Origin: Laribacter hongkongensis DSM 14985
GTDB lineage: Bacteria > Pseudomonadota > Gammaproteobacteria > Burkholderiales > Aquaspirillaceae
NCBI RefSeq assembly: GCF_000423285.1
Contig: NZ_AUHR01000001.1
Span: forward strand, 203,525 to 267,524
DNA: 64,000 nucleotides
Reading direction: 5' to 3'
Of this stretch, positions 27,749 to 35,696 are shown piece after piece. Numbering within the stretch: position 1 is the first letter of the stretch; each line of letters starts with the position of its first letter. Under the pieces are notes generated by a model. That model was not told the origin of the DNA. It did no database searches and saw nothing but the letters and a program-made list of their open reading frames with translations. Both the position numbers and the translations under genes were made by a program.

Positions 27749-27849
27749 GGCGACCCTTGTCAAACAGCTCACGGCACCCACATGTAAAGTGCCAGCCGAC
27801 GGCAGTGCCGCCCGCTCGCATCCCTCTGATTTACAGACATTATCACGCC

Positions 27850-28353
27850 ATGGCGCTACTCAACATCCTGCATTACCCCGACGAACGGCTGCACACGGTA
27901 GCCAGGCCGGTCGACGTTGTCGACGACGCCTTGCGCCGCCTGATCGACGACATGGCCGAGACCATGTACGCCGCCCACGGCATCGGGCTGGCCGCCACCC
28001 AGATCGACTATCACCGACGGCTGGTGGTGATCGACCTGTCGGAAGAACACGACGGCCTTCTGGTCTTGATCAACCCGGTCATCACCCGCAAGGCCGGCGA
28101 AACCGTATACGAAGAAGGCTGCCTGTCGGTGCCCGGCATCTATGACAAGGTCACCCGTGCCGAAACCGTCACCGTCGAAGCCCTCGACCGCAATGGCCAG
28201 CCCTTCAGCCTCGACGCCGAAGGTCTCCTGGCCATCTGCATCCAGCATGAAATCGACCACCTCGACGGCAAGGTGTTCGTCGAACACCTGTCGCAGATGA
28301 AGCAGAGCCGCATCAAGCAGAAGCTGAAGAAGCGCGAGCGCCAGAGCCTGTAA
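27850..28353 (+). CDS. def: peptide deformylase
   Basis: Removes the formyl group from the N-terminal methionine of new proteins. The 167-residue enzyme contains the three diagnostic motifs: [13 protein letters not shown] (metal-binding cysteine) and QHEIDHLDG (metal histidines and catalytic glutamate). It ends in a basic helical tail ([12 protein letters not shown]), as in many type I enzymes. It is followed by fmt on the same strand, the classical pair for adding and removing formyl groups; a terminator-like hairpin lies between them. Confidence 0.97.
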   Translation: MALLNILHYPDERLHTVARPVDVVDDALRRLIDDMAETMYAAHGIGLAATQIDYHRRLVVIDLSEEHDGLLVLINPVITRKAGETVYEEGCLSVPGIYDKVTRAETVTVEALDRNGQPFSLDAEGLLAICIQHEIDHLDGKVFVEHLSQMKQSRIKQKLKKRERQSL

Positions 28354-28396
28354 CTGCTGGCTTCCTGCCCCGGAACGGGGTGGTTCCGATTCACCA

Positions 28397-28424
28397 CGGC
28401 GGCCTTTCGGCCGCCGGCCTTTTT
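28397..28424 (+). terminator. terminator-like hairpin between def and fmt
   Basis: CGGCGGCC / GGCCGCCG (28397-28404, 28409-28416) with loop TTTC, followed by GCCTTTTT. It ends 16 bases before the fmt start, so it should reduce rather than abolish read-through if fmt depends on the def promoter. Confidence 0.7.
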
Positions 28425-28439
28425 GTCCACGGTGCGCCC

Positions 28440-29357
28440 ATGAAACTGATTTTTGCCGGCACTCCCGACTTTGCCGCCGCCGCCCTCTCGGCCCTGGCCG
28501 CCGCCGGCCACGACATTCCGCTGGTGCTGACCCAGCCCGACCGGCCGGCCGGCCGCGGCATGAAGCTCAAGCCCTCGGCCGTCAAGGCACGGGCGCTGGA
28601 ACTCGGCCTGCGGGTCGAGCAACCCCTGAGCCTGCGCAACGACGAGGCCCAGGCCATGCTGCGTGCCGTGGAGGCCGACGTGATGGTGGTGGCCGCCTAC
28701 GGGCTGATCCTGCCACAGGCCGTGCTCGACCTGCCGCGGCTGGGCTGCCTCAACATCCATGCCTCCATCCTGCCGCGCTGGCGCGGTGCCGCGCCGATCC
28801 AGCGCGCCATTCTCGCCGGTGATGCCGAATCCGGCGTCACCATCATGCAGATGGAAGCCGGTCTCGACACCGGGCCGATGCGCCATGTCGTCACCACGCC
28901 GATCAGCCTGGACGACACCGCCGCCAGCCTGCACGACCGCCTGATGGCACTGGGTGCCAGCGCGATTGTCGACGTGCTGGCCACCCCGGATCGCTACCCG
29001 CCAGTGATCCAGCCGGAAGCCGGCGTCACCTACGCGCAGAAACTCAGCAAGGAAGAAGCCGGACTCGACTGGAACCTGCCGGCTGCCGAGCTCGATCGGC
29101 GCGTGCGCGGCTACTGCCCGGTGCCTGGCGCCTGGACCCGGCTGGGCGGCGAAACCCTGAAAGTCTGGGCCGCCACCCCGGTTGCGGGCAGCGGCACGCC
29201 CGGCATGGTCATCGCCGCCGACCGGCATGGCCTGACCGTGGCCTGCGGCGAGGGAGCACTCTGCATCACCAGCCTGCAACCCGCCGGTGGCAAGCGGCTG
29301 GAGGCCAGCGCATTTGTCGCCGGCCGCCCAGGCCTTGCCGGCCAGCAACTGGGCTGA
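28440..29357 (+). CDS. fmt: methionyl-tRNA formyltransferase
   Basis: Formylates initiator methionyl-tRNA with 10-formyl-tetrahydrofolate. The 305-residue protein has the N-terminal [12 protein letters not shown], the catalytic-site pattern [17 protein letters not shown] (Asn and His) and the D in GLDTGPM, followed by the C-terminal OB-like tRNA-binding domain (about 205-305). ATG 28440 is chosen from the family N-terminus. In many genomes rsmB follows; here a gene-free stretch follows instead. Confidence 0.97.
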   Translation: MKLIFAGTPDFAAAALSALAAAGHDIPLVLTQPDRPAGRGMKLKPSAVKARALELGLRVEQPLSLRNDEAQAMLRAVEADVMVVAAYGLILPQAVLDLPRLGCLNIHASILPRWRGAAPIQRAILAGDAESGVTIMQMEAGLDTGPMRHVVTTPISLDDTAASLHDRLMALGASAIVDVLATPDRYPPVIQPEAGVTYAQKLSKEEAGLDWNLPAAELDRRVRGYCPVPGAWTRLGGETLKVWAATPVAGSGTPGMVIAADRHGLTVACGEGALCITSLQPAGGKRLEASAFVAGRPGLAGQQLG

Positions 29358-29750
29358 ATCCGCCCGTGCAGCATGGGTGCAGCCAACCGGCGGCGCCCTG
29401 CCAGCCCCTGAAGCCGGACACACTGCTGGCGGAACCAGACCGGCAACACCGGCAGGCTACTCCGCGCAAAGCACAGGCAGGCAACAATACAGGCACATGA
29501 GCCGGGCAAACAGTGACCGGGCCGGATCCCGGGCCTGCCCTCTGACGCGAGGCGGCACTCCCGGTCAGCCGGTTCCAGACCGCCTGGACACTAAGGAGTC
29601 CTGCCGCCGGGAGCCAGCCACCTCCACCAAAGGACAACCGGCAGGCAAAGGAACATGCCTGTGCGCCGGCATCCGGCATGATTGGATCATGAATCTCCGG
29701 CCACGGCATGAATCCCGGGCACACTCACCGGCAAGCGCCAGATCCGGGCG
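29358..29750. other. gene-free stretch between fmt and tlyA
   Basis: About 390 bases between the convergent ends of fmt and tlyA. The frames present are shadows without family resemblance. No clear terminator, RNA gene or mobile element end is seen; the sequence is rich in CCGG-containing short palindromes. Confidence 0.6.
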
Positions 29751-30509
29751 TTATTCGCGCACGGCGCAGACGAAAAACTCGCGGTTGCCGTCGCCCCCCA
29801 GGATCGGGCTGTCGAAGTAATCACGCACGCTCAGACCGGCTTCGGCACACAGGATGCGGATTTTCGTTTCCACCTGCGGATAGAGGCCGGCATCGCGCAC
29901 CAGTCCGCCACGGCCGATGCCTTCGCGGCCGACTTCAAACTGCGGCTTGACCAGCGACAGCAACACGCCGCCCGGTGCCAGCAGCGGCAGGGCCGGCGGC
30001 AAGGCCAGCGTCAGCGAGATGAACGACACGTCGCACACGATCAGGTCGACGGAATCCTGCCCGGCGGCGGCCCGGATGGCAGCCAGATCGAGTGCACGGG
30101 CATTGATGCCTTCAAACGCCACCACCCGGGGATCATCGGCAATGCGCGGATGCAGTTGCCCGTGACCGACGTCGATGCCCACCACCCGTGCCGCACCGGC
30201 CTGCAACAGGCAGTCGGTAAAGCCACCCGTGGACTGGCCCACGTCCAGCGCCAGCCGGCCGGACACGCTGACGCCGGTCCGCGCCAGAGCGCCTTCCAGC
30301 TTGAGCGCCCCGCGCGACACGTAGCGGTCGGCCGGGTCCGGCGTGATCCCGACCGCTTCGCCGGCATCCAGCGTTTCACTGGATTTTTTCACGGTCACGG
30401 ACCGGCCGCCGCGCTCGACATGCACACGCCCGGCGGCGATCAGCCGCTGGGCAACGGTACGGGACGGCGCAAGGCCCAGTTCAACCAGAACAACATCGGC
30501 GCGCGGCAT
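29751..30509 (-). CDS. tlyA: TlyA-family rRNA methyltransferase / hemolysin-like protein
   Basis: A 252-residue protein with an N-terminal S4 RNA-binding domain (about 3-65, RADVVLVELGLAPSRTVAQRLIAAGRVHV) followed by an FtsJ-like Rossmann methyltransferase: KLEGAL...LDVGQSTGGFTDCLLQ is the S-adenosylmethionine-binding motif, and the VCDVSFISL segment and KPQFE are typical of TlyA. In Mycobacterium TlyA 2'-O-methylates 16S and 23S rRNA; here the same activity is inferred. The canonical motif is usually DxGxSTGGFTD and is intact. ATG 30509 (MPRADVVL) is preferred to an in-frame upstream start, as it gives the family N-terminus. Confidence 0.9.
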   Translation of the reverse strand: MPRADVVLVELGLAPSRTVAQRLIAAGRVHVERGGRSVTVKKSSETLDAGEAVGITPDPADRYVSRGALKLEGALARTGVSVSGRLALDVGQSTGGFTDCLLQAGAARVVGIDVGHGQLHPRIADDPRVVAFEGINARALDLAAIRAAAGQDSVDLIVCDVSFISLTLALPPALPLLAPGGVLLSLVKPQFEVGREGIGRGGLVRDAGLYPQVETKIRILCAEAGLSVRDYFDSPILGGDGNREFFVCAVRE

Positions 30510-30589
30510 GATGCAACCAGGGGACAACGACAGGGAGCGCGATGGTCGGTGTCCGGGCGGGCGCTGTCAACCGGGCCGCCCGGCCGGGG

Positions 30590-30817
30590 TTACTGCTCGC
30601 CGTCACGCAGCATGGCCTGGTAGAGCGCCTCGGCCCGCTCCAGGTCAGCCTCGCTGACCGTGACGCTGTGCTGGCACTGGCTGCACACCAGCACGCTGTC
30701 GGGCTCCAGCGAACGGAAATGGTGAGTGATTTCATGGCCACAGACAGGGCATTCGATCACCAGTGTAGCGTCGAGGTGCTTGTCGAGATTGAGGTCAAGA
30801 TGCAGGAGCTTGTCCAT
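30590..30817 (-). CDS. small zinc-ribbon protein of unknown function
   Basis: A 75-residue acidic protein. Two CxxC pairs, CPVC (residues 23-26) and CSQC (46-49), should hold one zinc ion, in the order C-x2-C-x19-C-x2-C. The first 20 residues (MDKLLHLDLNLDKHLDATLV) are beta-rich and Leu/Asp-rich, and the last 25 form a probable helix. GGAAGGAACACAT before the ATG is a strong ribosome site, so this is a real gene despite its size. I do not recognise a named family. It lies 80 bases upstream of tlyA on the same strand, and its promoter region abuts the divergent glycosyltransferase gene. Confidence 0.75.
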   Translation of the reverse strand: MDKLLHLDLNLDKHLDATLVIECPVCGHEITHHFRSLEPDSVLVCSQCQHSVTVSEADLERAEALYQAMLRDGEQ

Positions 30818-30953
30818 ATGTGTTCCTTCCTGAAATACCGCCAGGCGGCAGCGACCCTTCAGTGTAGGCAAAGGCATCCGGGCTGCCCGGACTTGACTCG
30901 GATGGTCCCTTCTGCCTAGATGCCCTCCGTTATCGATGACCGGAATATTGTCC

Positions 30954-32018
30954 ATGCCCAGCGTCAGCGCTACCCTGATTGTCAGAAACGAAGCCGCTCG
31001 GCTTGCCCGCTGCCTTGAAAGCGTGTCCGCACACGTTGACGAAATCGTGGTGGTAGATACCGGATCAACCGACGACACCGTTGCCATCGCCAGCCGGTTT
31101 GGCTGCCGGATCGGACATTTTGCATGGAATGACGATTTTTCCGCTGCCCGCAATGCGGCGTTGTCCCTTTCCTGTACGGACTGGAATTTCGTCATTGACG
31201 CGGATGAATGGCTGGTCGATCCGGCAACTTTGCGTGAAGCAGTCCGTCATGTACCAGACAGCACTGGGCTTGTATGCGTCCGCAGCGAGTGTGTCCTAGA
31301 AGGGCTGCGGACGCATGCCGACTGCTGGATTCCGCGGCTGCTGCCTGCAACGGTCCGCTATCAGGGACGGATACACGAACACCCCGCCTCGGACCTGCCG
31401 TATTTCCGTACCCGGATCGTGCTAGGGCATGATGGCTATCTGGAGCATCCGCTCAATGCCCACAAGAAAGAACGCAACCTGCCACTGCTGCAGGCAGAGC
31501 TGGTAGCGTATCCGACCAATCCCTATCTGCACTACCAAGCCGGCAAGGAATTCGAGGTCCGCGACGACTTTGCCACCGCCGTCCATCACTACCTCCAGGC
31601 CCTGCCCGACACGGCCGGATACCCTCCCTATACGGCAGACTTGGTGTGCCGCCTGCTGTTCTGCCTGAAAAAGCTTGGCCGTTTCGACCAGGCCATCCCC
31701 CTGGCGGAACACTGGCAGCCGCATCTGGCCGACTCGGCCGATTTCCTGTTCGTGCTGGGCGACCTGCTGTTGGACTACGCCATCGCCGCACCGGCCGACG
31801 CGCCGGCCATCCTGTCTGTCATCGAAGCAGCCTGGCTGGGCTGCCTTGAGCTTGGCACCGCCCACCATCATGAAAACAGCCTTCCGGCCCGCGGCAGTTT
31901 TCTGGCCAGCCACAACCTGTCTGTGCTCTATGCCCATACCGGACAGCCGGACAAAGCAGCGCACTATGCCGGACTGGCACAAAAACAGCGCCAACAGATG
32001 CACCCGGAAACGGCATGA
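30954..32018 (+). CDS. family 2 glycosyltransferase with TPR-like C-terminus
   Basis: A 354-residue cytoplasmic protein. The N-terminal 200 residues are a GT-A fold: SATLIVRNEAARLARCLESV, VVVDTGSTDDTVAIA, and the nucleotide-sugar/metal site DADEW. This pattern is that of the SunS/WaaE-like branch acting on lipopolysaccharide or peptides. The remainder is helical, with TPR-like repeats (YLHYQAGKEFEVRDDFATAVHHYLQAL and similar). ATG 30954 (MPSVSATL) matches family beginnings; an ATG six codons earlier is possible. The local GC content is a little lower than that of its neighbours, which may indicate separate origin. It stands alone, so its acceptor cannot be deduced. Confidence 0.82.
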   Translation: MPSVSATLIVRNEAARLARCLESVSAHVDEIVVVDTGSTDDTVAIASRFGCRIGHFAWNDDFSAARNAALSLSCTDWNFVIDADEWLVDPATLREAVRHVPDSTGLVCVRSECVLEGLRTHADCWIPRLLPATVRYQGRIHEHPASDLPYFRTRIVLGHDGYLEHPLNAHKKERNLPLLQAELVAYPTNPYLHYQAGKEFEVRDDFATAVHHYLQALPDTAGYPPYTADLVCRLLFCLKKLGRFDQAIPLAEHWQPHLADSADFLFVLGDLLLDYAIAAPADAPAILSVIEAAWLGCLELGTAHHHENSLPARGSFLASHNLSVLYAHTGQPDKAAHYAGLAQKQRQQMHPETA

Positions 32019-32074
32019 ATGCATCAAGATGAGGCACGGGTAGCCTGCATGGTCTTCGACACAAAATAAACTAT

Positions 32075-32090
32075 TGGCATAAATATTGCT
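32075..32090 (+). promoter_or_regulatory. sigma-54-type promoter of the amt gene
   Basis: TTGGCATAAATATTGC has the invariant GG (32076-32077) and GC (32088-32089) exactly ten bases apart, close to the consensus TGGCAC-N5-TTGC. Transcription would start near 32101, about 25 bases before the amt ATG. Sigma-54/NtrC control of ammonium transporters is well established in proteobacteria. Confidence 0.72.
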
Positions 32091-32125
32091 AAAACAGCAC
32101 CGTATTCCCCATCACGGTGCCTACC

Positions 32126-33331
32126 ATGACTTCTCCTGCCCCGACTTCGAGCGACGTCCTGTTCCTGCTGCTCGGCGCCATCATGATCCTGGCCATGCAT
32201 GCCGGGTTTGCCTTTCTGGAACTCGGCACCGTACGCAAAAAAAACCAGGTCAACGCCCTCGTCAAGATCCTCACCGACTTTGCCGTGTCGGCGGTGGCGT
32301 ATTTCACCGTCGGCTACACGCTGGCCTACGGCGTGTCGTTCTGGGCACCGGCCACGCTGCTGGCGGCCAGTCACGGTTATGAACTGGTCAGGTTCTTCTT
32401 CCTGCTCACCTTTGCCGCCGCCATCCCGGCCATCATTTCCGGCGGCATCGCCGAACGGGCCAACCTGCGGCCGCAGACCGCCGCCACCTTCCTGCTGGTG
32501 GGACTGGTCTACCCGCTGATCGAGGGGCTGGCCTGGAACAACCACTTCGGCGTGCAGGACTGGCTGACAGCCACCTTCGGCGCTGCATTCCACGATTTTG
32601 CCGGCTCGGTGGTGGTTCACGCTTCGGGCGGCTGGATGGCGCTGGCCGCCGTGCTGCTGCTCGGCCCGCGCCGGGGCCGCTATACCCGGGAAGGCGGCAT
32701 TGCCGCCCACCCGCCGTCCTCCATCCCGTTCCTGGCGCTGGGTGCCTGGATCCTGATCGTGGGCTGGTTCGGCTTCAACGTGATGAGCGCGCAGCGGCTG
32801 GAGGCAATTTCCGGGCTGGTGGCGATGAATTCGCTGATGGCCATGGTCGGCGGCACGCTGGCGGCACAATGGCTTGGCCGCAATGACCCCGGCTTCATCC
32901 ACAACGGCCCACTGGCCGGGCTGGTGGCCGTGTGCGCCGGTTCCGACGTGATGCACCCGGTCGGGGCACTGGTGGTCGGAGCGGTGGCCGGCGCACTGTT
33001 CGTCCAGCTGTTCACCCTGACGCAAAACCGCTGGAAGATCGACGACGTGCTCGGTGTCTGGCCGCTGCACGGCCTGTGCGGAGTGTGGGGCGGGCTGGCC
33101 TGCGGCATTTTCGGCCAGACAGCCCTGGGCGGACTGGGCGGGGTCAGCTTCGCCAGCCAGCTGGCGGGCACGCTGGGACTGGTCACGCTGGCATTTGCCG
33201 GCGGACTGGCCGTATACGGCCTGCTGCGCCGCTCGATGGGCCTGCGCCTGGAGGACGAGGCGGAATACAACGGCGCTGACCTGTCACTGCACCGCATCAC
33301 TGCCACGCCGGACCGCGACACCTCGTGGTAA
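32126..33331 (+). CDS. amt: ammonium transporter, Amt family
   Basis: A 401-residue inner-membrane channel with about 11 hydrophobic helices that conducts ammonia/ammonium. Family features: GFAFLELGTVRKKNQVNAL near the N-terminus, the pore twin histidines in GSVVVHASGGWMAL and WPLHGLCGVWGG, and the ISGGIAERANL segment. There is no cleaved signal peptide. ATG 32126 is chosen over an in-frame GTG three codons earlier. A sigma-54-type promoter lies directly upstream, suggesting induction under nitrogen limitation. The usual glnK partner gene is not adjacent. Confidence 0.93.
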   Translation: MTSPAPTSSDVLFLLLGAIMILAMHAGFAFLELGTVRKKNQVNALVKILTDFAVSAVAYFTVGYTLAYGVSFWAPATLLAASHGYELVRFFFLLTFAAAIPAIISGGIAERANLRPQTAATFLLVGLVYPLIEGLAWNNHFGVQDWLTATFGAAFHDFAGSVVVHASGGWMALAAVLLLGPRRGRYTREGGIAAHPPSSIPFLALGAWILIVGWFGFNVMSAQRLEAISGLVAMNSLMAMVGGTLAAQWLGRNDPGFIHNGPLAGLVAVCAGSDVMHPVGALVVGAVAGALFVQLFTLTQNRWKIDDVLGVWPLHGLCGVWGGLACGIFGQTALGGLGGVSFASQLAGTLGLVTLAFAGGLAVYGLLRRSMGLRLEDEAEYNGADLSLHRITATPDRDTSW

Positions 33332-33483
33332 TGCCTTCCTGCGCCGGCTTCCGGCCGGAAACGGCCGGCAGCGCCCGGCGCAACGGGACCGGACGGGCGC
33401 ACACGGCGGGCGGCCTACACAGGCAACATGGCCGGCGGGCCCCGGTCGGCAACGCTGCCTGACTGCCGACCCCAAGGCCCGTA

Positions 33484-33528
33484 ACGACAACGCCGCACTT
33501 CCCGGACCAGGAAATGCGGCGTTGTCGT
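33484..33528. repeat. long perfect inverted repeat
   Basis: Arms ACGACAACGCCGCA (33484-33497) and TGCGGCGTTGTCGT (33515-33528) pair perfectly over 14 bases around a 17-base loop that itself can pair TTCC with GGAA. Neither side has a T-run, so it is not a standard intrinsic terminator. It lies between amt and the 3' end of the convergent Rossmann gene. Confidence 0.8.
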
Positions 33529-33593
33529 GTGTGCAGCACCGGTCATGACACCGGCCGGAACACTGCGCCGGCAGGCATTCCCGGCAGGCAGGC

Positions 33594-33968
33594 TCAGGCG
33601 TATTCGAGGTCGTCGTGCTTGCTGCCGACCCACTGGCCGGCCGACAGCGACAGCATCAGCAGCGCAATGCGCTCGTGCATGATGAGGGTGTGGGTGTTGC
33701 TGGTGACCTGCATGATGGCGCGCAGGTTGTCGCGTACTTCGGGTACGCCGGTCACGTCGATCAGGATGTCGATCGAGGCGTCACGGGCCAGCGCCTGGAA
33801 CTGCGTGGTCACGGCCACGCCGTGACGGGTCGCCAGCTGCATGCCCGGCTGGGCCGGATCAAGGTCGGCCACGCCGACCACTTCGACAAACGGTGCATCA
33901 ATCAGTTGCTGCAACAGCGGCGTACCGGTTTCACCGGCTCCGATCATGGCAATACGGCAGGCAGTCAT
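33594..33968 (-). CDS. single-domain Rossmann NAD(P)-binding protein
   Basis: A 124-residue protein that is essentially one dinucleotide-binding domain: CRIAMIGAGETGTPLLQQL contains the GxGxxG-type motif (GAGETG), followed by VVGVADLDPAQPG and a later IDILIDVTGVPEVRDNL strand-helix pair, similar to the N-terminal half of Gfo/Idh or homoserine dehydrogenase-like oxidoreductases. The catalytic and oligomerisation domains are missing, so it may be a sensor or a partial relic; its intact start (GGAAAG before ATG 33968) and good codon use favour a real gene. The C-terminal helices (HTLIMHERIALLMLSLSAGQWVG) are hydrophobic. Function unknown. Confidence 0.7.
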   Translation of the reverse strand: MTACRIAMIGAGETGTPLLQQLIDAPFVEVVGVADLDPAQPGMQLATRHGVAVTTQFQALARDASIDILIDVTGVPEVRDNLRAIMQVTSNTHTLIMHERIALLMLSLSAGQWVGSKHDDLEYA

Positions 33969-34113
33969 GCGTGTCTTTCCGTGGACAAAAACGCCGGCCA
34001 TTCTATTTATTTTGCATATCCAGGCCTTGACCCCGGTCAAGCCGGCCGGCCGCCTCTTGCCGGCGCAGGCAGGAGGGCGCTAGCATCCGCCGTTTTTTCA
34101 GGGACTTGCCGCG

Positions 34114-34881
34114 ATGACTGCGCCCGACCTCGACCGCCGCTTTGGCGGCATGCACCGTTTGTATGGCGACGCCGAAGCCGGCCGCATCCGCCAGTCCCAT
34201 GTCTGCGTGGTCGGCATCGGCGGCGTGGGCAGCTGGGCCGTGGAAGCACTGGCCCGCGCCGGGGTGGGCGAGCTGACGCTGATCGACCTCGACAACGTGT
34301 GCGAATCCAACGTCAACCGGCAGATCCACGCGCTGGACGGCACTTTCGGCCTGCCCAAGGTCGAGGCAATGGCCGAGCGCGTCCGGCTGGTCAACCCGGC
34401 CTGCCAGGTCCACACCGTCGAGGATTTCATCAGCGCCGACAATGTCGCCACCCTGCTGGCCCCGCCCGTCGGGCTGGTGATCGACGCCATCGACGACCTG
34501 CGCGCCAAGGCCGCCATGGCGGCCTGGTGCCGGCGCCAGTCGCTGCCCTTGCTGGTCAGCGGGGCCGCAGGCGGCCGCATCGACCCCACCCGCATCCAGG
34601 TAGCCGACCTGGCCCGGGTCACCGGCGACCCGGTCTGTGCCCGCCTGCGCTATGAACTGCGCAAGAAATACGGTTTTTCGCGCGATCCCAAGGCCCGGTT
34701 CGGCATCGAATGCGTGTTTTCCGACGAACCGGTCCGCAAGCCGCAGGCCGGCGCCGCCTGTGAAAGCGGTGCCGCGCCGCAGGGGCTGGCTTGCGCCGGC
34801 TATGGCTCGGCCATGACGGTCACCGCCAGCATGGGGCTGGTGCTGGTCAGCCGGGCACTGCTGCGGCTGAGTGCCGGCTGA
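34114..34881 (+). CDS. tcdA: tRNA threonylcarbamoyladenosine dehydratase
   Basis: Converts t6A37 to its cyclic form ct6A in tRNAs, using ATP. The 255-residue protein is of the E1-like ThiF/MoeB fold: RFGGMHRLYG at the N-terminus, the nucleotide-binding VVGIGGVGSWAVEALARAGVGELTLID, the SNVNRQ arginine-finger region and AIDDLRAK. It corresponds to E. coli TcdA (CsdL/YgdL) in length and motifs. The start at ATG 34114 is preceded by AGGGAC. It diverges from the Rossmann gene. Its own terminator is not visible; the hairpin downstream faces the opposite direction. Confidence 0.92.
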   Translation: MTAPDLDRRFGGMHRLYGDAEAGRIRQSHVCVVGIGGVGSWAVEALARAGVGELTLIDLDNVCESNVNRQIHALDGTFGLPKVEAMAERVRLVNPACQVHTVEDFISADNVATLLAPPVGLVIDAIDDLRAKAAMAAWCRRQSLPLLVSGAAGGRIDPTRIQVADLARVTGDPVCARLRYELRKKYGFSRDPKARFGIECVFSDEPVRKPQAGAACESGAAPQGLACAGYGSAMTVTASMGLVLVSRALLRLSAG

Positions 34882-34896
34882 CCGGAACTTGTACCC

Positions 34897-34921
34897 AAAA
34901 AAACCCCGGCAGATACCGGGG
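34897..34921 (-). terminator. intrinsic terminator of the DUF302 gene
   Basis: Arms CCCCGG / CCGGGG (34904-34909, 34916-34921) with a six-base loop, followed on the minus strand by seven T residues (A-run 34897-34903). It is about 170 bases beyond the DUF302 stop, immediately behind the convergent tcdA gene. Confidence 0.75.
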
Positions 34922-35093
34922 CAATGATCCAGACACGCCAGACCGGCATGGTGCCGGTCCGGCCTCGGCGAAAAATTGACGGGTATCAGCCATGCCAACG
35001 CCCTGAAAGATCTGCCGAACCCGAAAAATAGACACTGCAGCCGTTTATTTCAAGAAATAACCCTGATCCAGTCATTTTGAACGTGAAACAAGG

Positions 35094-35525
35094 CTATTCC
35101 GCATAAAATGCGGTTGCGTCCTGTACAACCTGGTCCAGCAGATCCGCCAGCCGTTCGTGTTGGCCATCCGGTGGAACAAGATTGTGGCGTGCAAGGATGA
35201 CATCCGCAAAATAACCGGCACTGTTGTAGCTCACCCAGACCTGCCCGGCATCGTCCTGCCACACCAGCATTTTCATCGGCAGGTCGATGGCCAGGGTCGG
35301 TGCGTGCTGCATGGGCCCGGTGCCGCTGGCCGGGTTGCCGAATACCAGCACGGTGCGCGGCAACAGGCTGAGCCCGACGGCCGCTGCGGCGGCGGCATGG
35401 TCGATGCGGACAAATTCGCACCAGCCACGTTGCGTCAGCGCAGCGGACAACCGGTCCAGTGTCCGGCCGACATCCAGCGGACTGGCCACGCTGACCAGTC
35501 CGGATACCGGAGGAGAATGCGTCAT
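35094..35525 (-). CDS. DUF302 domain protein
   Basis: A 143-residue protein whose body matches the DUF302 fold: DVGRTLDRLSAALTQRGWCEFVRIDHAAAAAAVGLSL, then RTVLVFGNPASGTGPMQHAPTLAIDLPMKMLVW. DUF302 proteins are small alpha/beta proteins of unknown activity, sometimes periplasmic; no clear signal peptide is present here, so it is probably cytosolic. AAAGG precedes ATG 35525. It diverges from the sulfate-transport operon across 171 bases and may share its regulatory region. Confidence 0.85.
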   Translation of the reverse strand: MTHSPPVSGLVSVASPLDVGRTLDRLSAALTQRGWCEFVRIDHAAAAAAVGLSLLPRTVLVFGNPASGTGPMQHAPTLAIDLPMKMLVWQDDAGQVWVSYNSAGYFADVILARHNLVPPDGQHERLADLLDQVVQDATAFYAE

Positions 35526-35630
35526 GGCATGCCTTTCACGCGGGGACATCCCGCCGGGGTCCAGTATAGAAAGCGGCCTCGCCGGTTCCTGTCGTTTAAT
35601 TTCCAAAAGATATAAACGAATTAACAATCG

Positions 35631-35650
35631 GTCTTTATGGATATAAAGAC
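35631..35650 (+). promoter_or_regulatory. palindrome upstream of the sulfate transport operon
   Basis: GTCTTTAT-GGAT-ATAAAGAC: perfect 8-bp arms with a four-base centre, in an AT-rich island in otherwise GC-rich DNA, 47 bases before the sbp start. The location suits a regulator site (CysB would be the expected regulator). TTAACA at 35621-35626 could serve as a -35 box with TATAAA at 35642-35647, but the spacing (15) is short. Confidence 0.5.
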
Positions 35651-35661
35651 AATTGGGTAAG

Positions 35662-35688
35662 CTCCGGGCATTGCCATTCCGCCCGGAG
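35662..35688 (+). promoter_or_regulatory. leader hairpin covering the sbp ribosome site
   Basis: CTCCGGGC (35662-35669) pairs perfectly with GCCCGGAG (35681-35688) around an 11-base loop. The GGAG of the right arm is the best Shine-Dalgarno candidate, eight bases before the sbp ATG, so the folded form would hide it. Confidence 0.5.
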
Positions 35689-35696
35689 TCCGTGTC

